The notes beneath the pieces are model-generated. The model was not told the DNA's origin, made no database searches, and was given only the letters and a program-made list of their open reading frames with translations. The position numbers and the translations under genes are program-made. A DNA stretch of 36,076 nucleotides from Candidatus Zhuqueibacterota bacterium (lineage in GTDB: Bacteria > Zhuqueibacterota > Zhuqueibacteria > Residuimicrobiales > Oceaniaggregativiventaceae): the NCBI GenBank assembly GCA_014728085.1, contig WJMF01000034.1:1-36076 (forward strand). Reading direction: 5' to 3'. Below are positions 23,944-31,727 of the stretch, piece by piece (within the stretch, counting starts at the first letter, position 1; each line of letters begins with the position of its first letter).

Positions 23944-24741
23944 ATGGCTGATTCGATTTACAAGATAAAAAAAGATATTGTTGAAATCTGCAGACGGGTT
24001 TACGAACGGGGTTATGTCGCCGCAAATGACGGTAATGTCAGTGCCAAACTGGATGAAGACCATTTTGTAATGACCCCGACCGGTATGAGCAAAGGGTTTT
24101 TACAAACCAGCGACCTCGTGGTTGTCGATGCCGAAGGCAATCAAATCGGCGGCACCCGCAAACCGTCCTCAGAGGCCAAAATGCACCTGACCATTTACAA
24201 GACGCGCCCGGACATCAGGGCCATTGTTCACGCCCATCCCCCCACAGCCACCGGCTTTGCGGTTGCCAAAATTCCCCTGACCCAGTGCGTTTTGCCCGAG
24301 GTGATCGTTTCCGTCGGATCCGTACCCATCGCTGAATACGCAACCCCCGGGACACAAGCTCTCGGCGATGTGGTTTCAAAATATCTCAAAGATTATGATG
24401 CGTTGTTGCTGGAAAATCACGGTGCCATCACCGCCGGTCATTCGGTTGAAAACGCACATTTTAAAATGGAAACGATGGAGCACTTTGCCAAAATTATTTT
24501 TGTCGCTTACCAGCTCGGTACCGTTAATGCCCTGAATCAAAATCAGGTTGAAGAGCTGATGCAATTGCGAAAACGACTCGGCATCCGCTCCGATGCCCCG
24601 GTTTGCGATATCAGCTGTGCCATCAATCAAAACAAGCCTGCAACTGATTCCGGCGCTGAGCCTGCTTCCGAGGAGAAAAAAACCGACAGTAAAATAATTG
24701 AAGCGGTCACCACAGAGGTACTCAATCAGTTAAAAAAATAG
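23944..24741 (+). CDS. Class II aldolase with microcompartment-targeting tail
   Basis: This zinc-dependent class II aldolase/adducin-family enzyme of 265 residues is of the fuculose/rhamnulose-phosphate aldolase kind, splitting a deoxyketose-1-phosphate into DHAP and lactaldehyde. Visible active-site parts are NDGNVSAK, Glu77 in PSSEAKMH, His96 and His98 in HAHPP, and His159 in LLENHGAI. The catalytic domain ends near residue 222. It is followed by a low-complexity linker (about 226-246) and a short amphipathic helix, SKIIEAVTTEVLNQLKK (249-265). That layout is the classical encapsulation peptide of microcompartment cargo. Together with the three vertex genes directly upstream, this supports a fucose/rhamnose-type compartment. 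The exact substrate is inferred. Confidence 0.9.
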   Translation: MADSIYKIKKDIVEICRRVYERGYVAANDGNVSAKLDEDHFVMTPTGMSKGFLQTSDLVVVDAEGNQIGGTRKPSSEAKMHLTIYKTRPDIRAIVHAHPPTATGFAVAKIPLTQCVLPEVIVSVGSVPIAEYATPGTQALGDVVSKYLKDYDALLLENHGAITAGHSVENAHFKMETMEHFAKIIFVAYQLGTVNALNQNQVEELMQLRKRLGIRSDAPVCDISCAINQNKPATDSGAEPASEEKKTDSKIIEAVTTEVLNQLKK

Positions 24742-24810
24742 AGGCTCTTTTTTGCCCCGTCACTATTTCTGCACCACTTGCGGCCACTCAGGGGTACCCC
24801 GTACGCCATT

Positions 24811-26955
24811 ATGTGCAAACAAATGATCATTACCCGGTTAAAATTGTTTTTTATTCTTCTCTTGTTACCCCTCTTATCGCAGGCGATGACAGGCAAGCGT
24901 ATTGTACGGGTTTATATAGATGACCCGGGCCAGCGCAGATGGATCGAGCAGCAGGTTTTTGATGTTGCGGGCAGGGGAATGTCCGCTTACGTCGATCTTG
25001 TGGTTAATGCCGCAGAGTTGCAGCAACTACAGCAACGCGGTTTGCGGACAGAGATGCTGCATGATGAGTCGCTTTATAAACGCACCTGGTCACCCGGTAT
25101 GGGCGTTTTTTTGACGGTCGATGAGATCGAATCCGGTCTGCATCAGCGCACCGATCAGTATCCATCCATAACATATCTGACCTCCATCGGCAAAAGCATT
25201 GAAGGGCGCGACATTCTGGCATTAAGACTTTCTGCTAATTCGCCGGGTGTTGAAGGGAGGGCAAGCCTTTTGTGCTTTGGCGGCATTCATGCACGGGAGG
25301 TCATCTCTCCGCTCGCGGTAATGCGGTTTCTCGACTATCTTCTTGACAATCAGCACGATCTTGCCGTGCAGGAAATTTTGGATCAGGCGGATATATGGTT
25401 CATTCCCTGTTTAAATCCGGATGGTCTCTATTACGTCGAGCATGTCGACAATATGTGGCGTAAAAACCGCCGCGATAACGGAGACGGCACCTTTGGCGTT
25501 GACCTCAACCGCAATTTTTCCTTTCAGTGGGGATTCGATAATGTAGGGTCGTCTCCTTTACCCTCCCGGGAAACCTTTCGCGGCGCCGGCCCGTTTTCCG
25601 AACCGGAAAGCCGGGCATTGCGGGATTTTTTACAAGAACATGATTTTGTTGCTTCTCTTTCTTTTCACAGCTATGGGGATCTGGTACTTTTTCCCTGGGC
25701 ATATGCAGCGGCCAACACGCAACACCATTCCGTATTTATGAACCTGGCTTCGGCCATGACGGCCGAGAATGGATATGGATATGGGAATTTCAATCTGGGT
25801 AGTATTTATCGCGTAAACGGAGATTCCGAGGATTATATTTACAGCCATCGGGGTGAGGATAATCCGGTTTTTGCCTTTACGGTCGAAGTCGGGGATTCGT
25901 TTTTTCCGGCGGAAGAGGAGGTTGAATCCCTTCTCGCAGAGACTCTGCAGGCCAATATTAACCTGGCCCGCGTTGTCGACCTGCTCGGGATCAATCCGCA
26001 GCTCATTCTTCCCCCCCGACAGCCCGGGTTGATTTCCAGCCGGCCCGATGATAATGGCTGCTTTTATTTGTATGTGATCGATTCGGATTCGATTAACCCT
26101 GCTGTCGATTATGCGCTCTCTGAACTGCAGGTTCTCAATCAAAGCACGGATGCCTCCGGACCGGAAAACGCATTATGGCGTCTGCAAGGATTTGTTCGTA
26201 TGCCCGAGACGCCGGGTAGTGACGAAATGGTATATAAAAGCGATTGCCGCAATCGTCTGCCGGTCAAAATGACCACCACCATCCCCATCGAGGTCGATTC
26301 CGGCATGGTTTTTCATATGAGAACAAGGTATTTTCTCTACACCGATTTGAATTTCGCCTATCTGCAGGTTTCAACCGATAGCGGCAACACCTTTCAAAAT
26401 ATTGCCGGCAATCTCACAACCCAACGTAACACGTATCAAAAAAACAAAGGGGATGGTATTACCGGTATTTCACCAGGTTGGTTGCAGGCTGAATTCGATC
26501 TCTCAATGTTTGCCGGCCGGCGGATTATCCTGCGCTTTCTCGTGGAGCCCAATATTCACAATGAAAACACATGGGTAATGATCGATGATCTTTCGCCGCT
26601 GCCGGGGGCTGAGCGCGCTGCCCCTATTATGCTTTCCACCCCCTCATCGCCCCTGTTTCAGGTTTATCAACCACAGCGGCTCTATTATCAGGTCCGCAGC
26701 CGGGACAACCAGTCGCATCTGTCCGCCTGGAGTGCCGTTTGTACGGTAGACATCGATTTTGGCGATAAAGGGGATGTCAACCGCGATCAAATTGTCGATG
26801 ACAACGACCTCTTTCTGTGTGAGGATCTGGCACTGCACCGGCTGCAGGATGCAACAGCGGGACAGATTTATCGCAGCAATATAGCTGCTGATGGCGACAG
26901 TTCCATCAACATCGTTGATATCATTGCCTTGAATAAAAGGATGCAAACGCCATGA
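24811..26955 (+). CDS. Secreted M14 zinc carboxypeptidase with dockerin-like tail
   Basis: This protein is 714 residues from ATG 24811 (24823 is an alternative; neither has a clear ribosome site). A signal peptide lies in LKLFFILLLLPLLSQA. The M14 domain (about 100-400) has zinc ligands His160 and Glu163 in GGIHAREV and His286 in FHSYGD, catalytic Glu359 in FTVEVG, and LNPDG and DLNRNFSFQWG typical of the family. A beta-rich segment follows. The last 60 residues hold two calcium-loop motifs, DVNRDQIVDDND and ADGDSSINIVD, as in a dockerin. There is no type IX tail, unlike other secreted proteins here. The stop codon overlaps the next start by 4 bases (ATGA). Confidence 0.87.
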   Translation: MCKQMIITRLKLFFILLLLPLLSQAMTGKRIVRVYIDDPGQRRWIEQQVFDVAGRGMSAYVDLVVNAAELQQLQQRGLRTEMLHDESLYKRTWSPGMGVFLTVDEIESGLHQRTDQYPSITYLTSIGKSIEGRDILALRLSANSPGVEGRASLLCFGGIHAREVISPLAVMRFLDYLLDNQHDLAVQEILDQADIWFIPCLNPDGLYYVEHVDNMWRKNRRDNGDGTFGVDLNRNFSFQWGFDNVGSSPLPSRETFRGAGPFSEPESRALRDFLQEHDFVASLSFHSYGDLVLFPWAYAAANTQHHSVFMNLASAMTAENGYGYGNFNLGSIYRVNGDSEDYIYSHRGEDNPVFAFTVEVGDSFFPAEEEVESLLAETLQANINLARVVDLLGINPQLILPPRQPGLISSRPDDNGCFYLYVIDSDSINPAVDYALSELQVLNQSTDASGPENALWRLQGFVRMPETPGSDEMVYKSDCRNRLPVKMTTTIPIEVDSGMVFHMRTRYFLYTDLNFAYLQVSTDSGNTFQNIAGNLTTQRNTYQKNKGDGITGISPGWLQAEFDLSMFAGRRIILRFLVEPNIHNENTWVMIDDLSPLPGAERAAPIMLSTPSSPLFQVYQPQRLYYQVRSRDNQSHLSAWSAVCTVDIDFGDKGDVNRDQIVDDNDLFLCEDLALHRLQDATAGQIYRSNIAADGDSSINIVDIIALNKRMQTP

Positions 26956-27629
26956 TGAACAGGCTCCTGCTGCTGTGCATATTTTTTACAATGCCGGGCT
27001 GTCTGCTTGCGACTCAACCCGTTACCCTTTATCTGACGTCACAAGCACCGGTCGCTGCTTTCCAGGCAGATCTGAGCGTAAGCGGCGGGTCTGCGGGAAT
27101 CGATTCTGTTGTTCTCTCTCCGTCGCTGGCCGGATTCCGGCTCCTGCACCATGAAAACCGCCTTATTTGTTATGACCGCACCGGTAGAAACATTGCGGCA
27201 GGATATACAGCTCTTTTACATCTTTATCTCAATGAGGACTATAACGGGGCACCGGTTGTCCTGAAAAACCAGATTGTTGTCGATTCGCTTTTGCAACGGA
27301 CAGAGCATGGCGCGCTTTCCATCGGCGAGGCCACGTCTGTTCAAGCCGACAGAGAGGCAAAGCCGATGGATTTGCGGATTCATCCGCTTTATCCCAATCC
27401 CTTAAACGGACATACGGTTCTCCGTATCGACTTGCCGCAGCAATTGCCGGTAAAAGTTGTTCTTTATAATCTTTTGGGACAACGCCTGAAAACCATAGTG
27501 GATGAATCCCTGCCGGCGGGCAATCATACAATCCATGTCGATGTCACCACCCTCGCTTCAGGCGTCTATTTTGCTTTTGTTCAGGCCGGTACGATCACCG
27601 CGCGACAAAAGATCGTCTTGATCAGGTAA
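26952..27629 (+). CDS. Secreted cohesin-like protein with type IX-like sorting tail
   Basis: This 225-residue protein starts with a signal peptide (MNRLLLLCIFFTMPGCLLA; the GC might also be a lipobox). A beta domain (about 22-130) has the look of a cohesin: VAAFQADLSVSGG, LAGFRLL, LICYDRTGRNIAAGYTALLH, LYLNE. It finishes with a sorting tail: PLYPNPLNGHTVLRIDLP, YNLLGQRLKTIV, ASGVYFAFVQAG. The first ATG overlaps the carboxypeptidase stop by 4 bases, so translation is likely coupled. The 3' end overlaps convergent hydE by 72 bases. Assignment as cohesin is by pattern and needs a profile search. Confidence 0.72.
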   Translation: MMNRLLLLCIFFTMPGCLLATQPVTLYLTSQAPVAAFQADLSVSGGSAGIDSVVLSPSLAGFRLLHHENRLICYDRTGRNIAAGYTALLHLYLNEDYNGAPVVLKNQIVVDSLLQRTEHGALSIGEATSVQADREAKPMDLRIHPLYPNPLNGHTVLRIDLPQQLPVKVVLYNLLGQRLKTIVDESLPAGNHTIHVDVTTLASGVYFAFVQAGTITARQKIVLIR

Positions 27630-28724
27630 CTCAAGTTTTCGCTGGTAAAAGTGCGGCGAATCTCCCCACTGGTTATAGCCGATGGATTCATCGATTTTTT
27701 TTATCCTTTTTTCCAGACAGGAGCGGCAAATCCCTGAATTTTCGTCGAGGCAGGGTTTGTTTTCATAGAGCTGATAAGCGGCGCGGTATTTGGTATCTGT
27801 GATATTCGGCATGATGATATTTGCACCGGCCAGCAATCCTTTTTCGCGACCCAGCGGGTCCAGCGCCTGCAAGGCTGTTGTGGCGGCGATATTGACATTG
27901 CGAAGATATAGACGGGTAACCGCGATCATTTTCAGGGCTTTGTTGAGCTGCTCTCCTGCATCGATTTCGCCGGCTGTTTGTGCCATCGGCGTCTGATTGT
28001 GAACAATATAGGGCCCCATTCCGATCATATCGATATCCTGTTTTTCATAAAAAAGAATATCGTCGGCCAGGTCACCGGCGCTTTGGCCCGGCAATCCGAT
28101 CATAACACCGGTTCCCACCTGGTAACCGGCATCGCGTAAATGGTTTAAACAGGCTATTCTCTGCTCCATACCGGATTCTGCCGGATGGATATTTTTATAG
28201 AGATGCGAATTTGACGTCTCTATGCGCAACAGATAACGGTGCGCGCCGGCGTCGAACCAGCGCCGGTAGGTCTTCGGACTCTGTTCACCCAGAGACAAGG
28301 TAATTCCGAGCTCTCCGTGAGAGAGATCTTTTATTTTTCTGCATAGAGCGGTGATGCGGTCGACAAAGGGGCTATCGTTGCGTTCTCCGGATTGCAGAAC
28401 GATGGACCCATAGTGGTTCTCCCAGGCCCATGTGGCTGCAGTGAGAATTTCTTCGTCGCTCATGTTAAACCGTTTGCTGTGGAAGTTGCTTTTGCGTATG
28501 CCGCAATAGTAACAATCCCGGCTGCAAATATTGCTGAATTCGATGATGCCGCGGAAATAGACGCGTTTGCCGACCTCGGCGCTTTTGACGTCATAGGCTT
28601 TGCGGCAGAGTTTTTCCATCTGCCCGGGGAGGTTGCTTTGTAAAAGTTCGACAAGGTCGGATCGATCCAATTTCCCCCGGTTGTCTATTTTTGAAAAAAT
28701 TTTATCCATATCGGGGTTGCTCAC
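27558..28724 (-). CDS. hydE: [FeFe]-hydrogenase maturase HydE (radical SAM)
   Basis: This radical SAM enzyme is needed to build the [2Fe] subcluster of the [FeFe]-hydrogenase active site. The CX3CX2C motif is Cys67, Cys71 and Cys74 (ICSRDCYYCG), which binds the catalytic [4Fe-4S] cluster. A second CX7CX2C motif near the C-terminus (PCLDENSGICRSC) matches the accessory cluster found in many HydE proteins. The length of 388 is a little above usual. It begins with GTG at 28724, with AGGAG upstream, 3 bases after the hydF stop. The last gene of the operon, its end overlaps the opposite-strand cohesin-like gene. Confidence 0.95.
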   Translation of the reverse strand: MSNPDMDKIFSKIDNRGKLDRSDLVELLQSNLPGQMEKLCRKAYDVKSAEVGKRVYFRGIIEFSNICSRDCYYCGIRKSNFHSKRFNMSDEEILTAATWAWENHYGSIVLQSGERNDSPFVDRITALCRKIKDLSHGELGITLSLGEQSPKTYRRWFDAGAHRYLLRIETSNSHLYKNIHPAESGMEQRIACLNHLRDAGYQVGTGVMIGLPGQSAGDLADDILFYEKQDIDMIGMGPYIVHNQTPMAQTAGEIDAGEQLNKALKMIAVTRLYLRNVNIAATTALQALDPLGREKGLLAGANIIMPNITDTKYRAAYQLYENKPCLDENSGICRSCLEKRIKKIDESIGYNQWGDSPHFYQRKLELPDQDDLLSRGDRTGLNKSKIDA

Positions 28725-28727
28725 GGT

Positions 28728-29993
28728 TCAGCTCTCCTGTTGAATGGCATTAAGCGAATTGACGGTAAGCAGATTTTTTTTATAAATCTCGCTGGCAGCG
28801 GCAAAGGGTTCGAGGGCGCGTTCAAAAATGCCGAGCGAATAGGCGATCGTAAGGCCGTAATTGGTCATGGGAACGCCCTGCCTGCGGCATTGCATCAGGC
28901 GCGACAGCACCGCTCTGCGGTTGAACATGCAGGCACCACAGTGAATGACCAGTTTGTATTCATTGAGATTTTCGGGAAAATCGCGTCCCTGCATAATGTT
29001 GATATCGAGTTTTCCGCCGACGTACTGGGTCAACCAGCGGGGTATTTTTACACGACCGATATCCTCGGCAATGGGGTGATGCGAACAAGCTTCGGCGATT
29101 AATATCTTGTCGCCGCTTTTTAAGGAATCGATGGCCATAGCACCCCGGACCATTTCATTCAGATCACCCTGATAACGGGCAAAGAGAATGGAAAACGATG
29201 TGAGCGGAATTTCCCGGGGCGTATCAGCATCGGCTTTGAGAAAGGCCTGCGAATCGGTGACCACCAGTGCGGGAGGGGGACTGGTACGGTTTAAAACCGA
29301 ACGTAACTCTCGCTCCTTGGTAACGGTGCAACAGGCATCATGATCGAGAATATCCCGAATGGCCCGTACCTGAGGTAAAATCAGCCGCCCTTTGGGGGCT
29401 TCTTTATCTATTGGTACGACAAGCACGACCATGTCTCCGGGTTGAATGAGATCGCCGATCAGCGGCGGACTGTTGATAAAATCCTCCGGCGCGTTGTCGA
29501 GCAAGGCCTGGCGCAGATCGGTAATGCCTTCACCCCGGTCGGCGACAGTTTTTACGACGGTAATTTTTTTCTCTTCAATCGCTTTCAGAAGAGCCGGATT
29601 CGGATCATCAAGGTCGGTCTTGTTCATCACAACAACAACCGGAATCTCGCGTTCTTTGAGCGACCGGAGTATCTGTTCTTCAAATTCACCCCATCGATGC
29701 GGTTCGGTGACGATAACGCCGATATCTGTGCGATCAAACGCCTGTCTGGTCTTTTTTACCCGCATTTCGCCGAGGGCGCCGATATCATCTATACCGGCCG
29801 TGTCGATGAAAAGCACCGGACCGAGCGGTAACAGCTCCATCGGTTTTTCCACCGCGTCTGTTGTGGTGCCGGCAAAATCAGACACAATCGAGACCTGTTG
29901 CCGGGTCATTGCATTGAGCAGACTTGATTTTCCGACATTGCGGCGTCCGAAAAAACCGATATGACAGCGCATGCTTTTGGGGGTTCCCTTCAC
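28728..29993 (-). CDS. hydF: [FeFe]-hydrogenase maturation GTPase HydF
   Basis: This scaffold GTPase receives the [2Fe] precursor and delivers it to apo-hydrogenase. The N-terminal GTPase domain has P-loop GRRNVGKSS, DTAGIDD (G3) and NKTD (G4). The C-terminal cluster-binding signature CXHX46CXXC is complete: CSH in EACSHHP, then HCGAC 46 residues later. The start was set at GTG 29993 because GAGGAG precedes it and it overlaps the upstream stop as GTGA; this gives 421 residues starting VKGTPKSMRCHIGFF. An in-frame start at 30032 would lie within the aspartase-family gene. Confidence 0.95.
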   Translation of the reverse strand: MKGTPKSMRCHIGFFGRRNVGKSSLLNAMTRQQVSIVSDFAGTTTDAVEKPMELLPLGPVLFIDTAGIDDIGALGEMRVKKTRQAFDRTDIGVIVTEPHRWGEFEEQILRSLKEREIPVVVVMNKTDLDDPNPALLKAIEEKKITVVKTVADRGEGITDLRQALLDNAPEDFINSPPLIGDLIQPGDMVVLVVPIDKEAPKGRLILPQVRAIRDILDHDACCTVTKERELRSVLNRTSPPPALVVTDSQAFLKADADTPREIPLTSFSILFARYQGDLNEMVRGAMAIDSLKSGDKILIAEACSHHPIAEDIGRVKIPRWLTQYVGGKLDINIMQGRDFPENLNEYKLVIHCGACMFNRRAVLSRLMQCRRQGVPMTNYGLTIAYSLGIFERALEPFAAASEIYKKNLLTVNSLNAIQQES

Positions 29994-31408
29994 GCTTTTC
30001 TCCTCTGTATAGTGGCCGAGCCCAGGCGGCATATCGCTTCCGGGGTCAGCAGGTCATTGAATTCTTTTTCTGTTATATAATTGAGTTCAGTAGCGATCTC
30101 TTTGATCGATTTACCGCTTTTTTGGGCCTTGTCGACGAGTTCGCTCGTCTTTGTATATCCGAGCACGCCGATCAGGGCTGTGGCAACGGCAGTAGCGTTT
30201 TCCGCCTGTTGGCGACAGCGCTCCTCATTGGCGCGCATTCCTTCCACGCAATCCTGTCTCAGCCGGATGCAGCTGCGGTTGAGATAGTCGATATTACCCA
30301 GAATACAATCCGCTACCAGTGGTAAAAACGAATTCAGCTCAAGACTGCCGTTAGCGACCGCCATGGAAATAACCTGGTCACGGCCGATGACCATCATAGC
30401 CGCCTGAGCGATTGCTTCCGGAATCACCGGATTGACCTTGCCCGGCATGATGGAAGATCCTGCCTGTTTTGCCGGCAATTGAATTTCCGCCAGACCGGCA
30501 TCCGGTCCGGACGATAGCAGGCGCAGATCACCGCTGATTTTCCACAAGGTCGTTGCCAGTGCCTTGAGAATTCCCGAAACCTCGACAAAAACATCATTGT
30601 TCTGGGTGGCGTCTGTCAAATTTTCCGCCCGTGCAAAGCCGATACCGGTGTTCTCGCGCAGCTTGTTGACCGCTCTGAATATATAGGTTCTTGAGGCCCC
30701 CAGACCGCTGCCGATAGCGGTGCCGCCGAGATTGACGACGCGCAGGCGTTCAAAACACTTGTAAATACGCCAGCGGTCGCGAGAAAGGACTTCGGCATAG
30801 GCGCTCATTTCACGTCCGAGTGTGGTAAGTACCGCGTCCTGCATTTGAGTCCTGCCGATTTTGATAATATGCGCAAATGCTTTTTCCTTGTCCTGAAAAG
30901 CCTCCTGCAGGGAGACGACACTCTTCTCGAGATCCTGAATTTTCCAAATAACCGCCAGGCGCAAGGCTGTCGGAAACGTATCGTTTGTGGATTGTTGAAA
31001 ATTAATATCATCCAGAGGGGAGACGGCGTCATATTCTCCCGGCTCCTTTCCCAGGAGTTGTAAAGCACGGTTGGCAATCACTTCGTTGACATTCATGTTC
31101 AGCGATGTTCCGGCACCGCCCTGAAGGCGATCGACAACGACGTGGTGGTTCAATTTACCTTCGGCCATCTCTTTACAGGCAGTAACAATAACGTTTGCCT
31201 TTTCCTGCCGCCAAACCCCGAGCTCCTGATTGGTCAGGGCACAGGCGAGTTTAACGCTGCCAAAGGCGCGAACAAGAGTCCTGTCCACCGGTTGCCCGGC
31301 AAGATCAAAATTATTCAGCGCCCGCCTGGTATGGATGCCATACAGACAAGAGAGCGGTAGTTTTACATTACCGAGATTGTCTGTTTCGATGCGATAAGTA
31401 TCATTCAC
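29990..31408 (-). CDS. Aspartase/fumarase-family lyase in the hyd operon
   Basis: This 472-residue member of the aspartase/fumarase superfamily carries the signature GSSIMPGKVNPV; GGTAIGSGLGA and NDTFPTA are also conserved. It starts with GTG at 31408, overlapping the previous stop by 8 bases. Aspartate ammonia-lyase genes occur in hydEFG operons of several anaerobes, where aspartate deamination is thought to supply ammonia for the dithiomethylamine bridge of the H-cluster. That makes AspA the likeliest identity. Fumarase activity cannot be excluded from sequence. Confidence 0.88.
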   Translation of the reverse strand: MNDTYRIETDNLGNVKLPLSCLYGIHTRRALNNFDLAGQPVDRTLVRAFGSVKLACALTNQELGVWRQEKANVIVTACKEMAEGKLNHHVVVDRLQGGAGTSLNMNVNEVIANRALQLLGKEPGEYDAVSPLDDINFQQSTNDTFPTALRLAVIWKIQDLEKSVVSLQEAFQDKEKAFAHIIKIGRTQMQDAVLTTLGREMSAYAEVLSRDRWRIYKCFERLRVVNLGGTAIGSGLGASRTYIFRAVNKLRENTGIGFARAENLTDATQNNDVFVEVSGILKALATTLWKISGDLRLLSSGPDAGLAEIQLPAKQAGSSIMPGKVNPVIPEAIAQAAMMVIGRDQVISMAVANGSLELNSFLPLVADCILGNIDYLNRSCIRLRQDCVEGMRANEERCRQQAENATAVATALIGVLGYTKTSELVDKAQKSGKSIKEIATELNYITEKEFNDLLTPEAICRLGSATIQRRKA

Positions 31409-31727
31409 CTCTGTTTTCCTCCCTGATCAGATATTTACAGCACTTGCGCAGGGCCCGGATTGTTTCATCGGGAAGGGAATGTTTGCCATCCTGAGATTGC
31501 AGCAGCAACCCCAAAACAGGCGAGAGAATGATTCTTTCCTCCGCATAGAGCAAATCAGTATCACCGCTTATATGCGACCAGCGATTGCCATGGATTTCGC
31601 AAAAGGCGTTTTTCAGCTTGTGGTGTTTGGAAATCCAGCTGCTCAGCACTTGCAGGCGGGAGCTGTCGTTATCCTCCTCTTGCAGTAATTGCTCGAGTTG
31701 TTTAGATATAGATGTCTCTTTCTCCAT
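31401..31727 (-). CDS. Unknown small protein in the hyd operon
   Basis: This protein is about 108 residues from ATG 31727 (an alternative ATG at 31754 adds 9 residues inside hydG). It has no signal peptide, membrane segment or motif I know. It is helical and acidic in the middle, with a C-terminal RALRKCCKYLIREENRGE containing a Cys pair; a third Cys lies in NAFCEIHGNRW. It overlaps hydG by 26 bases and the lyase by 8, so it is an integral part of the operon. Its function could relate to maturation, but nothing in sequence proves this. Confidence 0.75.
   Translation of the reverse strand: MEKETSISKQLEQLLQEEDNDSSRLQVLSSWISKHHKLKNAFCEIHGNRWSHISGDTDLLYAEERIILSPVLGLLLQSQDGKHSLPDETIRALRKCCKYLIREENRGE

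Noticed and set aside
27558-28724. HydE gene as biotin synthase BioB
   Set aside because: The CX7CX2C C-terminal cluster motif and the position beside hydF and hydG support HydE.
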